Source: Atriophallophorus winterbourni | Lineage: Eukaryota > Platyhelminthes > Trematoda > Plagiorchiida > Microphallidae | NCBI GenBank assembly: GCA_013407085.1 | Contig: JACCGJ010000633.1 | Span: forward strand, 1 to 64,000 | Direction: 5' to 3' | DNA length: 64,000 bases | Program-made: the position numbers and the translations under genes | In this document: positions 33,901-46,700 of the stretch, piece after piece | How the letters are laid out: each line of letters begins with the position of its first letter | How positions within the stretch are numbered: the stretch's first letter is position 1 | The notes under the pieces: generated by a model | What the model was told of the DNA's origin: nothing | Database searches by the model: none | The model's input: only the letters and a program-made list of their open reading frames with translations

Positions 33901-34465
33901 GAACTGAGAACTCAACTCATAATCTGAACCTTAACGGTGTGGAAAAGCATTTGCTTCAAAATCTTAAGTGGCATTTGAGATTTGATATAAATACGGAATA
34001 TGGCTTAGAACGACTGTCGTGATTTCACCACATGGCATACCTTGTAATTACACAAAAACCAAGTCATGAAACGCATCAGTGAAGATAAAACACAGTACCC
34101 ACCCGACCTAGTATCATAATGAAGCGAAATCCAAAGCTCTAGAGAGTCAAAAACAGTGTTATGTGAAACATGGCGTTACGCTGTACAGACGCACGCTGGA
34201 TGGACTGCCAATGGCGCTGAAATAAAAGATGTTCTTGTCAACGATTGCGCTACAGAATATTGTCCGAAAGAACGCATTCACATTCAAATGAATCCCGAAG
34301 TCACTCATTCTGGCCCATTAAACATTATAGTTGTTACCAGAGAAGAAGTGCTGTGAGCTCTACCATTCTTGAGTCACAGAAAATCCGACGGTACTGACGA
34401 ACTCACTACAAATACTGACGACATCTAACTCACTTAATGTGATGCAAATATAGCTCCCGCATTCA
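30985..34465. other. Long stretch without a recognised gene
   Basis: Mostly AT-rich. A GC-richer patch at about 32040-32340 looks like an old repeat but matches nothing else here. The run TGCTACCGGTGTA.TGCTGTC occurs at 31548 and 32411, a small dispersed similarity. No ORF has convincing family features. Confidence 0.4.
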
Positions 34466-34469
34466 GTGC

Positions 34470-34995
34470 GCGCTTAAGCCTCTATCTCTCAGCGTAGACA
34501 TAACAATAACATAGGATGACAAGGTATAGGTTCTGAAAATCAATTCGCATTGGTTGTCATAAACTCATCGAGTTTAACCTGATTCTGATCGTGTGATTTC
34601 TTTAGTTTATTTACGAAATTTGGCTTAAAGCCTTTGAATGTGTTCGTGTTCTAGTAAGGTATTGGGCTTTAGCAAGTGTTTAAGGGGATGGTTCACAGAA
34701 TTCAGGATTTTGAAGGTCAACATAAGGTCACTGCGTATCCGCCGTTGGGTAAAATCTTGTAGGTTCATTTTTAACATTCGCTCTGTGAAAGGCGAATTTC
34801 TGTACCGGGAGACCAACTTTGTAGCACGAGATAAATCCTGTCGAGTAGTTCGATATCCTTCCTCAGCCATGGTGCCCAGGCTTGGATGGAACATTCCATA
34901 ACAGGACGTTATACGTGTTAATTACCCGGGGTAGTGTTTCAGGCGTAAAAATCCGGAATATTCTTTTGAGAAATACATACAATATGGATGTATAT
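34470..34995 (-). mobile_element. CR1-like fragment, 3' end
   Basis: Minus strand: PVMECSIQAWAPWLRKDIEL near 34840-34900, then the ORF 34625-34894 region with RRIRSDLMLTFKILNSVNHPLKHLL. This corresponds to the RRLRGDLI.TYKIL tail of CR1-like RT. LDEFMTTN near 34545-34570 resembles the final FK..LDEF block. Confidence 0.75.
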
Positions 34996-34999
34996 CGTC

Positions 35000-36039
35000 T
35001 GTTGTATTCGAATATCTCATGTAAAAAGAATAAATAACTGAAAGAACAAGCGCCTAATGGCTCGATACGTAATATTCACACAATTGACTAATCTGGCTAC
35101 CGAGTCACTAATAAAAATTTGATAAGGAAGCAACATCAAAAGCATAGTTATCAAGAACATTAACTTTGCACAGCCGAACAGAATTAAAACGACTATAATC
35201 TTATAATTCAAGTCAAGTTACTACCAGTCTCTTTGTCAAGGGGCTAACAACAAATCCCTTTTGTTTTGATTTACATTGTATCTAATCACTTAATATTCAC
35301 CCGACCTCCAAATGTCTTCTAGCATTAAATTCATTGAGCTAATCTGATGTAACTTCAAACCAAATTCATACGGCTAATGAAAATGTGCTCATTTTGAAAT
35401 ATGCACGAGGGATCTTAAATAATTAAAATGTTATTTAGTTACCAATTCGTTCGCTTCAAGCACGTTCACTGCAAAAACTTTAAAGAATTCGTTACATTCG
35501 TGTAGCGTATATTACCACATCTTGGGTGGTACTAGTTGTATCAACAATTTCTTAATAATCAATAAATAACTAAACAAAATACGACATTTTGCGTTAGAAA
35601 ATAATCGAGCTGCGATTGCTAACATGATTCGCATCTGAACCGCTAACGCAATTTTGGCGCAACATCAAATATTTGGTAAATTGAGTCATTCATTGAACAC
35701 AACCCCTTCTGATACATCCGAAATGTTTGAAGCATGTCGTTTATGCGGTCTAATTTTCTTTACATGTATTGCTCTCATCGTTTGTGAGAAATTCGGTTAC
35801 AGGTGATTGAGGTGCTTGATGATTTCACAACACGTTGTTCTTAAATTAATAAAAACAATCATGTCAGATGTTTCGTTTATGATTGTCAAATAAATTTATG
35901 CTGCGCATACTACTAAAATCGTTCGCTCTTCTTTTTTCACGTCATGATTACGCAAGCACATTCAACATACGAAAGCATCATTACATAACCATGTGTGTCG
36001 AAATTTCGTATTGCTTTTATTCGCGAAAGAAGTATTGCA
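35000..36039. other. AT-rich stretch, no gene recognised
   Basis: No supported feature. Confidence 0.4.
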
Positions 36040-36233
36040 GTCAAACAAGCAGTCGATTGCTCAGTAGCTCCCGTCGATACATTTATTCACCATTTCGGAG
36101 TGCACTTGCCAGGCAACCTCTGGCATCTGATCCATAAAATTTATCATGTGTTTTATTTATGCCATAATTAAGCCTAATAACACAAAAATATCATAAAATA
36201 CGTATATCAATTACCGTAGACAAAGAGTTAAAC
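36040..36233 (-). mobile_element. MITE copy, truncated at one end
   Basis: Its reverse complement aligns with 54562-54765 from GTTTAACTCTTTGTCTACGGTAATT onwards, through TATTTTATGATATTTTTGTGTTATT, GGCAAGTGCACTCCGA and CGACGGGAGCTACTG. The other terminal repeat is absent or too diverged. It proves that the 54.6-kb unit is dispersed. Confidence 0.75.
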
Positions 36234-39200
36234 TTTCATAAACCGAGAAGAAACTTCTGCCTCCATAGTCGAGTAGATTGCATGATGGGTGCAAAGTTAG
36301 AAACGCGTATCTTCAATGCTGAGAATAAGTTCAAGTATCTTTGTTTTAAACCGAGTTAGTGAATAATAAAAAGGGAGACATTTCATAATTCTAATCTAAG
36401 GGTAATATGGACCATCGCAACAAGATAATATGTAAACTTTCCTATAATGTGGTTCCACATATTTGCCGCAAGATTGTCGCATCAGTTTTTGGGCATTTGT
36501 AGGCAGCAACCTTTTGTTTGAAATATTAAGCAGGCTTGAAAAATATAGATAGATTGTTCTTTATTTATGTTAATCAACTTTATTTATTGTGGTTTAAACG
36601 GCTCTAACATGTTAGAGGTATTTTCTTAATACATTTATATTTCCGATTAAGACAAGATTCTAATTCAGTTATCTTGGTTTCAAATCTGTTTGGTGTAATG
36701 AAACTTTGGTCATTCAAAGCGCTACGCACATCATAATGTCTAGCGTCGTGTTTCATGTGTCACATTTATGTTGTTTCAAAAATGGCCGTCGAAACTCGAT
36801 ACTTTCACCGATATCGTATTCGCACTTGCGGATAATACCGTCACTCTGGAACGGAAAATCGAAAGTCCAATCTAAACGATCTATGTACCAAGCGTGTTCA
36901 TGGAGATGAATTGACCATTTTCCTGTTGTTTTTTGAAATAGGATTATTATTTGGATTTCCAACTTTGTAATCTATTTTCAAGTACAGCATCGCTGTGTAT
37001 GAATGCGTTTAATAAGTTCGTTCACTCTGTATGTAATAACCCATGCGATGTAGTTTAGTATGTCTCGTTTGAGGAACTGTTCGAACATCGTTTTCATATT
37101 TCAACTTTTGGCCGCATATGTGGCGCACAGATTATTGCCCCTGCGTAATTTTACTTCGTAGAATGTTCATTGAACCATACCAGTGCGTTCACCTTGGTCA
37201 ATTGAAGAGTTGATAGCCTAGAGAAAACCAGCATGGATAAGGTTTTACGGATCCCACTTGTACAACAATTAAGATCCGTAAATGGTTTCAAATAATGTGA
37301 CATTAAAGCACATTCATATGCAACTAATTGTAATGCTGTGTGGTGTATATATCAATTATGTGTCTCCATTCTTTTTTAAACATTCGAAGTGACGTGTCTT
37401 TACATGACTTCATGGTGAAGGCGGCCATGATTAGCCATTAAGATTGTACATCTTATTTTAAATCCATGTTTAATGACAGCGTGAATTGGTGACGTTTTTG
37501 TACTGGTTTTTACCAAAACAGGACACTTCGTCACATGATGCATTTGTGATTGTTAGTCTCATTCGTTCAGATGAGTTTGTGAATAAATTTATTAAGTGAA
37601 TATTGATTTCATTGCTTCGAGCGCTTCGAACGACTACCCAAATTAAGTTGGAAGTAGCAACATTGCTCATACCGATCAAAACTATAAGTAGTTGCTGGGT
37701 GATCAGCAAAGTCCGCCTGAAGGCTAGACAATCTCCGTTCAGCAGACACCTGATAGCACGTTTTTGCCGTACATGATCAGCCTAAAAAATAACACCTTCC
37801 TTATTTAAACAGTCGAGAGACTGATTGTTTGTTACGCGGCTGCTTACTTGTCCCTCAATATTTGCCAACAATTGTGGGCAGTGTAGATAAATTAGGGTGG
37901 ACATGCTTCACAGATCAGATTTGAAGAGCATATATGAATTACTCCCGTTGTCCATGCCTATCAAGTTTAAAGTAGGCCGTGTGCTGCATATATTGAAAAC
38001 ATGCAGCCATCCTTGGTGTATTCTGTAAAACACATTTGAGCAGCCGCATTGAAAACCAGTTTGCGGTTGACCCAGACAGAATTTCATATTCACTAGTTCA
38101 CTAGTTACTCTCCTTCCCCGCCATAATTTATCCGAAATATTTAAACGAGATAGATGAAGTAATGTGATGGCTCATTATTCAAAATAATTGATGGCAAACA
38201 ACAAATATACCTTCGAACACATGTTTCACTGTTGTCCACGCTGATCATTAGATTAGTCTTTATTTTCTCACAAAAAGTTGTTTTTAAGCGATCTGAACTG
38301 GTATAACACGCGATCAAAATAGGTGGGTTCCACTGGAATTAACATCTCACGGTTCGTTTCTCGAACACTGTTTTGTGCGCTTTATTTTCTAATACACGGA
38401 CATTTGCTTGCTAGCAAACTGCTACCTTGGGGTAACTACTTACCCTACTAATATGAGGATATAGATTAAATCAGTGTTTTCAAATTCACTGTTTGTGCTG
38501 AATTCATCGTGTTCGATTTAGCATCGCTGTATTTCTGTCACACCAGATGTAGTTATGCTGTTCGTTTTTTCTTCATCACTGCTCACCTAATTAACGTATT
38601 ACTCCAAACTTTTAACCGAACTTCTGGAAAGGAAATTTTCGCTAATCACTTGCGAGATATTTGAACAAAATTTTCCAGTTTTCTATCTTTAGCTCACGTA
38701 ATAATCTTCGTTAGTCTATGCGAGCCGATAAAATCGGTAGTACTGGTTATTATCCCAAGTTTATTTAACAATAAGCTCTAAACGTAATATGATTTCACAC
38801 ACTTAACAGAGTACCAAGCTGTCGCAATTAATTCGTCAGCAATTGTTCATACCCGTTTTATACCTTGGTGTAGTTTTAATCCAACTTGACTCTGTTTCCT
38901 AGAATAGGCAGTCATCGTATAAACATGAAGCTTTGTCATATGCACTATGAAAATGTTTTTATTATTATTTGACCACTGTTGAATAAGACTCAATAGTTGT
39001 GCACATCAAACAACGATTGTTCGTAGGAGTCAATACACCCACACAGGAATTTCGTCCTCCAGATTAAATACAGATGTGATTTTTTGAGTATTTGCGTCAC
39101 AAAATGCAATATTATCATGGAGGATAGTTCCAGTCACGACTCATCATTTACGCGTTAAAACCATCACGTTGATCAAGTCATGAGATTGATTTAACACGAA

Positions 39201-39587
39201 CATGCTCTCGTTGTGATAAACCATTTTCGCAGGACTCATGTCAAACTTCGTTAAATCGATCGATGTTAATCGATTCGATTGTTTTTTCGCACTTGCATGC
39301 CAATTCACGTCGTAAATCGGAATCTCTCAGAGAAAATAATGATATTCGTGATATAAAGCGAACCTTTCAGTTTAAAATAATCATTATTAAACTCCCAACT
39401 ATCCAGCCTACCTATTTTTTGTCGATAATGATTGAACTATCAATTATATTCTAAGAAGCATCAAGTGATTTGCTCTCAAGAAAATGTTTATATTTAGTTT
39501 TTTTACTATAAAGAATTTGATAACGGCGAGCTATTTTTTCATTCCACCCTCAGTTCACCTTCTGTGACTTCCTATACTATTAATGCA
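36234..39587. other. Long stretch without a recognised gene
   Basis: AT-rich. Only short chance-like ORFs, no similarity to other parts of the window noticed. Confidence 0.4.
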
Positions 39588-39740
39588 TGCAAATGAGCTT
39601 TTTTGTTCATGATAATGTGTTTGAGCACATATGATTGAACAGCTTGGTCGTACCAGCCTTATCCAACAGTGGCATACAAGCGCAACTTGTTTACCATTCT
39701 TCCACTATTTCAAGCGCTTGCGGATCATGATCCTACTGCC

Positions 39741-39780
39741 CATACCTGATGAGTGCAAACAACACGAACCCAGTCGTGTG
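39741..39780 (+). ncRNA. Hammerhead-like ribozyme, satellite monomer 1
   Basis: Stem I CATAC (39741-39745) pairs with GTGTG (39776-39780). CTGATGA is intact at 39746-39752. Stem II is GTGC..ACAC with one mismatch around AAAC. The GAAA box reads GAAC (39766-39769), then CCAGTC with the expected cleavage point after 39775. The altered fourth base of GAAA and the weak stem III predict low or no activity. Confidence 0.6.
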
Positions 39781-39969
39781 GTGTGTGTGATGAAAATGCT
39801 TGCAAATGAGCATTTTTGTTCGTGATCATGGGTTTAAAACTTATGCAGGTGTGCTTGGGAAAATGTGATTAAATAGGTTGATCGTACCAACCTACAGTGG
39901 AATAAAGGAGCAACTTGTTTACCATTCTTCCACTGTTTCAAGCGCATGTTGATCATGATACGACTGTCT

Positions 39970-40007
39970 CTACTTGATGAATACAAACAGCACGAAACCG
40001 GTCGTGG
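39970..40007 (+). ncRNA. Hammerhead-like ribozyme, satellite monomer 2
   Basis: Stem I CTAC pairs with GTGG (40004-40007). The first core box reads TTGATGA (39974-39980) instead of CTGATGA. Stem II has two mismatches (ATAC / GCAC). GAAA is intact (39994-39997), then CCGGTC with the cleavage point after 40003. Lesions differ from those in monomer 1. Confidence 0.6.
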
Positions 40008-40244
40008 TTTGTGTGTGATTGAAGTGTATGCAAATGAGCTTTTTATTCATGGTCATGGCTTCAAACACTGTCTGCATTAGTGTGGCCGCATGTGATTGAG
40101 CAGGTTGGTCGTGCCAACCTTATCCATTGTGGCCTTCCGTCACAACTTGTATACTATTGGCTGACATCATTCAATTTGTTAATAATATAACAAAGGTTTC
40201 TAAACCAAAAATCTGGAATTAGTCTGCAAGTTTTTTCACTCTTT

Positions 40245-40556
40245 GCACGCTTTAAATGCTTTTCAATTTTAATGTTTTGAACAATTGGGAGTTTGCTGCG
40301 CCGGTCTGAAAAATCCAATTAAAATTGGAACATCATAATTTTAAAAAAATCTTGCAGTTCCGTCAGAACGCTTGGTGCCACTGGTAAACGAAGCCGAAGC
40401 TTTTTTGGATTTGAATGTGACTGACAATCTCAAATGTTGTCATTAGACCTTAACGTTAATCCCATGTTCGTTATTCGCATTCAAACAATTTGTGTGGTAA
40501 ATTGGTTTTATTCGCTAAAAATGCTTTCAAACGAGTAAAGTTGTTTTCTTCTTCAT
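40245..40556 (+). mobile_element. SINE-like repeat with TTC-rich tail
   Basis: Second copy of the unit inside gypsy B at 20388-20709, about three quarters identical by eye. It ends CGAGTAAAGTTGTTTTCTTCTTC. It directly follows the truncated satellite monomer. Confidence 0.65.
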
Positions 40557-40559
40557 GTA

Positions 40560-43500
40560 TCCCTTTCGTTAAGTTTTTTTCACTTGAGGTCATAAATTGA
40601 AACTACTGTACTGTTAACTGAAACACATCCAATGAGCTTAGAATCACAGATTACTCCGCTGATATTTTTACTGATTCTGTTTATTCGAAAACGCTCACTT
40701 GAAACGTTAATCGCATAAAGTCTTATCTAACGATATGCACCGTTTTTTACAGATATGGTAAAATTAAAGGATTGTTTAATGCACTCACTCATGTGGATAA
40801 TGGTCACATTGAATTCGATGGGTTGTAATTGCTTGTACTTACTAAGAAACACATATCACACACACTTGTCCTTAAGGTCGGGATGAAACATTTATGTTCT
40901 TCACAATTTACTTCATTCATTCATTCATGTAACGAAACCATGGTTGATCACAATTCGAAAGGTTTCCCTCTGAACTCAATGAACCATTTTCTCATGTACA
41001 ATGTATCAAATTCGCTTGACTCAATATCATCTTTCATGTAATGTGTATGCGCGTCTTGTTTATTTAACGTGTGTGGACATATGATACAAACATGTGGATT
41101 GTGAAATTATAATTGTTGCCCTGACAACGCTGTGAATTTAATTAAGATGAAATTAGCTTGTGATACTAAATCAAAAGTCAACACTTGAGTTTGTCTGTCA
41201 TGTTGGTTTTGGCCCTGCTGTTTCAGCGTTTGCTTAATATGATACATTTTAAGTACTCTGTTTGTAATTGATGGTTATTTCTCACATTTCGCTGCTTGAA
41301 TTGCAATGTACAAAAAAATGCTGTGTGTGTGCAGCCTTAACGGAAAACATGATTTTTACAACAAATTTGAATGAGAAAGAAAGTGCTATGATCAGAACCA
41401 ATGACGGTGGCACCGCTTGGACGTTACGTTCAAGGTTATATAACACCACAAACAAATTTCAAATGTAGCGAAGGCACTGATTGCACACACGCACATTATT
41501 TTTTATCAACGTGGTTGATATGCTTTTTTAATTTGACCAAATCGATCCACAACCACTTTCACGCGAATTTGTATCACACGCGCCAATTATAATTCCCCAT
41601 CAGTCTTAATGTGATCAAAAGATTCCAGCTACCAAGAATACTCAACAGCAAAGTATGTCGTTTTACAAAATGTTTTAATATGAATTCACCTTTGAGCAAT
41701 ATATTGTTATATTTAAGTAGACAATAGTAAAGTCTAAATTTCGGATATTGTATTCTTTGTGGATGCGACTTTCGGAAATGTTCAGCTGAGCATCGATCGA
41801 TCTGTTCGTCGTCAAGGTTACCTATTTATCATACCAATCGTTGTTACATCGGCAACAGCTCATTCACCGAATAGCTTCCGTGAAAATATCAACATAAGCA
41901 CATTTTCCTATCTTTACTAAGCTCTGAAACTGTTAAATTCCGTGGTTATAATATAATTCACAAATTTACATTGAATACTGGTTCGAAGTGAAATGAAAAA
42001 GTTATTCCATGGTCGGCAAAGATAACAAGAAGCGATCAACATACGTAGATCTTGCTCATTTCTATTCCGCTGCATTTCAAATTAGTGAATGGCAATAATT
42101 TATATCACCTTTGCACATCTGTGGAATTTTATACATATATCTTACGGTATTGTATGGACATTTGCATTTGTGTGACAAAACTGTAAACTGTAATTCATAA
42201 CACATGGGAATCTAGTGGAAACATTTTGAAAATTCCACCGTAAAGCGGTTTTAGGCTAATGTTAATCTTCCATCTAATATGAACAGATGCTGGTCAGCTG
42301 GACCAAATTCAGATATACATATCAGAGATCACCGAATCCCTTAATTATACTATGATCTCTGATTGAAATGAAAAAAGTCCTCAATATTTTAGTAATAAAA
42401 CTGCATTTAAAAAATCAAATACGTTCGCGAAGTGCAAAAAATCGTACCTATAACATTTAACTTTTATTTGACATCATATAAATTAAATTACAATGGCCTG
42501 TGTGCATTTTGTTATGCGCGCCCATCATACTTTTAAAAATGTTTAAATTACACCTCGCATTCACTCAACTTAATAACCACAGCTTTCTTGTATATTTTGG
42601 AGCAGTTATCTTTAACTCTGATAGTTTGATGTATAATGTAGGCGGGATATTGTGGCATAACCGATCACATTGCTTAAATTCATTATATACCCTCAAAACA
42701 TTTCTTCGTGTGGATGGATTATTATAGCCGAATTCTACGCATACAGGAGACTGATTTGATGGAAGTTGTCCAGCATTGGCTAACTGTTGCATGGACGCTC
42801 CAATGTTGTCTGACATGCTGCTTTATCTACTTCTCATTCAAGGTACCACTCCGCTATTTAACGTCGGTTTACACTTCCCAGCCAGTGGTGTTTGAGTGGC
42901 TGCTCTGAAAGCCGTCTCATAAACAATGATGTTTGTGTTTAATACAACTATTCTATCGTCTCCAACTATTTGAAAGTAAACCATTAAAGTAGTTGGTTGT
43001 AAAGTTACAATCACAATTTTAAAATTTTCATTTCAAAGAGTGTCCAAATCTTTGAGAAGTTGCTCACAAAACGTCAACAATCAGATTTTGACCAGGTTTA
43101 GCACTTTTACACACGATGAAGAAACAATCTTCTCACGCGGTGATTGCAAGTGTGATTTAAACAAACAAGCAAACATGTGTAGTTTGATTACGACCGGAAC
43201 ACCGCTACGAAAATATGCTAAACAGAGTTCCACCAATTAATTTTTGTGCTTATTTGCGATGAAAACTTTGTCATTGAGACATTGAATCCGATGCAACGTG
43301 AGTGAAACTATTATGAAGCGCACTATAATACAGGCATCGATGTGTTAATAAGGAAAAGCGATCGGTTGGATCGCCTTTCGGTATTTCTCATCAAGCTTTA
43401 CAATGTTAACGTAAGACAATAGAAATGAATCTGTTCAACATCAACTATTAAACAAAAAATCAATGCACGCGTTGTTGCTTAACATTCTTCGGTCGACATG

Positions 43501-43611
43501 GACGTTGATCAAGATAACGAAAGATATTATTTCGGACGCAAAATTTTGGTCTAAATATTTTTATTGCAATCGCCACAGCTGTTCGCAAGATGTTCTAGTT
43601 AACTCTTCGTG
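40560..43611. other. Stretch without a recognised gene
   Basis: AT-rich, with no supported coding, RNA or repeat feature. Confidence 0.4.
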
Positions 43612-43760
43612 ACACGGTTCGGGGAACCGCGTAAACGATTGAAAACGCCTTTTCGGGCATTACTCGGTGCCCCGTGCACTATTCGTGTACAGTACGGTTC
43701 GGGATTGAACAGCGTAAACGATTGAAAACGCCTTTTCGGGCATTACTCGGTGTACCCGTG
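43612..43760. repeat. Two-copy tandem duplication with 41 identical bases
   Basis: GCGTAAACGATTGAAAACGC and the next 21 bases at 43629-43669 recur without change at 43712-43752. They are flanked by similar ACGGTTCGGG (left) and CCCGTG (right). The period is about 83 bp. Perfect identity amid decayed repeats suggests a recent event. Confidence 0.85.
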
Positions 43761-46700
43761 TCAATCAAGTGAGCTAGAATCCAGCTATTCATCTTCCTAG
43801 AATAGCCTTTGCTTAACTAACTAAGGTGTTGTTCAGACACTCGCTTTACCATTCTCCGCATCGTACGGAAAATTTATCCTGCTCCAAAGGTGAAGGTGAT
43901 TTGATGAATACACATTGAGGTAGCCTGACGTGGTAGCTGGTCTTTCAGTTGCTGTCTGATTATTGTTAAGTTGGTGATGGTTATTCTCAATTCTCCAGAG
44001 TTGAAAGTCCTCCAAGTATTTCATTAATCTTGAGTGTCAAGGAGTCACTGGAGACGTCGATTTTAAATTGAAGCCGAAGATATAAAGATTTCTTTGGAAA
44101 TGTTTGTACGGATATCCTGTTTAGCATTGTTAGACATGATGCGAAATACCAAAAATAAATTACTTCGCTTTCTTTAAGTATTTTGTTGAATATATATGGA
44201 AATTTTTAATCAACATCAGTTGAATTCCAATAATGTGTATCATGTTTACGTTTGTTTTTATCACCCTAAATTTTAATTCGTTTATTATTATGATTTTGTC
44301 TTAAAACTCAATCGAAGATGTTGTATATGACATCGTTGAGCTGCTATAGATTTGTGAATGGCACCAAATTTCTCATAGTGCAAAGGCTAGTTATATTTCC
44401 TTGACTAAAGTTTGACCTAAATGGATACCGAACCACTCTACTCTCTGTGACGAATTATACCTGAAGTTTTTGATGCTTTTGTATGTGTTGTTCTAAGTGG
44501 CGGATAATGTCAACTTCAACCCTTTGTGTCAATGCTGTTCTGGGATTGAAAAATCGTCGCGAAACTCGTAAGCATGATCGCAAGTGTAAGGTAACCTAGA
44601 GAAGACAAAAAGCAACCAGTAAATTTTCGCACATAATCAGAGGTAGAGGAGCTGACTTGCATGTGACATGTCTTTTTATTAGTTTATGTAACAAAGCTGA
44701 TATTTTTCAAAAGGAGATCTTCCAATAAACCGTCTTAGCATTGACTTGACCTTATGACGCGAACACGGAATCTAAAATAATGGATTTTAGTAGAAACGGA
44801 AAGGAACGAATTCAAACGTATAAATGTACTCACACTACCAATACTTGTTCACAGATAAAAGTTCATGCTAAATAATTCCCCTGCATCAAACGCCAACCGT
44901 ATCGATCTTTATCAAGCGTTATTTATAACATGCTGCATAGGTCCCTCGAAATAGTGTGAAAAATTAAATTTGAATACATTATTTGTGATATTCAGTATTT
45001 GATAAATTAACACGGAATTGGATATGGCAAAATAAATTGGGAGACGTCTTTCGCAAGCATGTGTACTTTGTACCGTTTTTTGTAAAATTAAGTGGAACAT
45101 GATCTTGTGAACAATAACATAAGCTCTGTATTTGTATTGCGTGGGCGCGCTTTGCATACACACGACTGCGACAGTGATCACGTTTTGCGATGTACACAGC
45201 AGAAGATGATCCAGATCAAATTTAAACGTAGCTTGTTAATCCTTAGTCCTTCGTCACTCGTAGGTGTGGATGCTTAGAGTTGAACCTCTTGGTTTCATTG
45301 CTGTGGAACTTTTGTAAAAACATTAGAAACAACGAGCGTAGCAGTTACCACATCGGCATATCAGCTATTGGCATAGCAACTATCACATCTTCCTACCTAA
45401 ACTAACGTACCAGGATAAATGAAATAATGGGAATGTGCCAATCATTGTACATAATACGTTTTGAACAAAATGCACCGACGTAAGACATCAAAGTTTTAAA
45501 CATGATACATCCTGAGCCGTAATCGCGTGTCTTGATATTACGCCAATTGTCGATTACGCAATTTCGAACATTTTATAAGCAGGTTTCTTGAGACTTAAAT
45601 GGATGTGGTTACGGAAAATAATATTGTAATTTCAAGATATTTCTAGCAAAGAATAAAATACATTTTTGAAATTTTTCTTGGTGCACTTGCTTGTAACAGC
45701 GTTTGTAGATGTCAAACAGAAACACCTTCGACTTTTACTTAGGCCTTAGATCAGCGCTGTGGACCGATTTGTCTTAAGTCACAATATAAATCGTCACGGT
45801 TGGTGAGGAGCTATTGCTGATATCCTTCGAAGGGAATTCACATGATCACCAAAAGTATGTTCGCGAAAGATTCTCACAACTACCTAGTAGCGGTGCGATT
45901 TAGTGATTACTAATTAGCTGCAAATTTATGTGACTAACTGAGACAACCGACAGTCAACAAGAGCTTAATACAATCTAACTTTATTAAACACTAAACTCTT
46001 TGATTTGTGTGAATCTATTTTGATTTCTACCTATTCTAATTCCCACAATTAACCCAGATCGTCCTTGCTGTTCCATGCATACTAATAAGCTATTAGTTGC
46101 ACGTAGAATAATTAAAAAAATATTTCACGCTTATTCACTAAAACATTTTCAAATCAAAATACTTTTGTACACGAAAAGTTACATAAAAATATTTACGCAA
46201 CATATTGATTCGAAAGTTCGAATGTGATATTTACTAATGTATCAATGCAGAAACGATTCGGGCCACCTCGAAATGAAAAAACTATTGTCGTATGTGCTAG
46301 GTGTGCACATCTGGTTTTTCAAGACAAGTAACAATTTGATTGCAGAGCGAAATCACAATTTTGATGACATTGATTTCCATCTGAGTAGACGGGACAGGCC
46401 ACAAAATCAAGTCACCAAAAACAAATTCCATTCTTTTATTGTAAGCCTATTATGAAAAGAACATTTGGAATTATATCGAAGAACAGCAAATGCTGCAGCG
46501 ATTCAAAGCACAACCATTTAGAATAAACATGCGATCTCATAGCTAACATGCTGTATAAAATGTAGGTAATAAAGAAGAATACATTCACTAACAAGAAATC
46601 TTCTGCCTCTCGTGGGTAAAATAATCATCGGAACGTCAAATACAACGCTGCAATATATAGCTGAATCGTCCATGAAACAAACGTTTCGTATAAGATAAAC

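Larger units (their letters stand above)
39588..40160 (+). repeat. Hammerhead-bearing satellite, two full monomers and a partial third
   Basis: TGCAAATGAGC recurs at 39588, 39801 and 40029, giving periods of 213 and 228 bp. Monomers share TGATT.A.CAG.TTGGTCGTACCA, CAACTTGTTTACCATTCTTCCACT, TTTCAAGCGC and a hammerhead-like core near the end. The third copy stops before its core near 40160. A single further monomer is at 61195-61400. Confidence 0.85.

Noticed and set aside
34156..34356. 66-codon ORF with an even composition
   Set aside because: No family recognised, no flanking signals, and length is within chance for this DNA.
39588..39598. ATGCAAAT octamers in the satellite as transcription-factor sites
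   Set aside because: They recur simply because the monomer repeats. No other promoter feature accompanies them.
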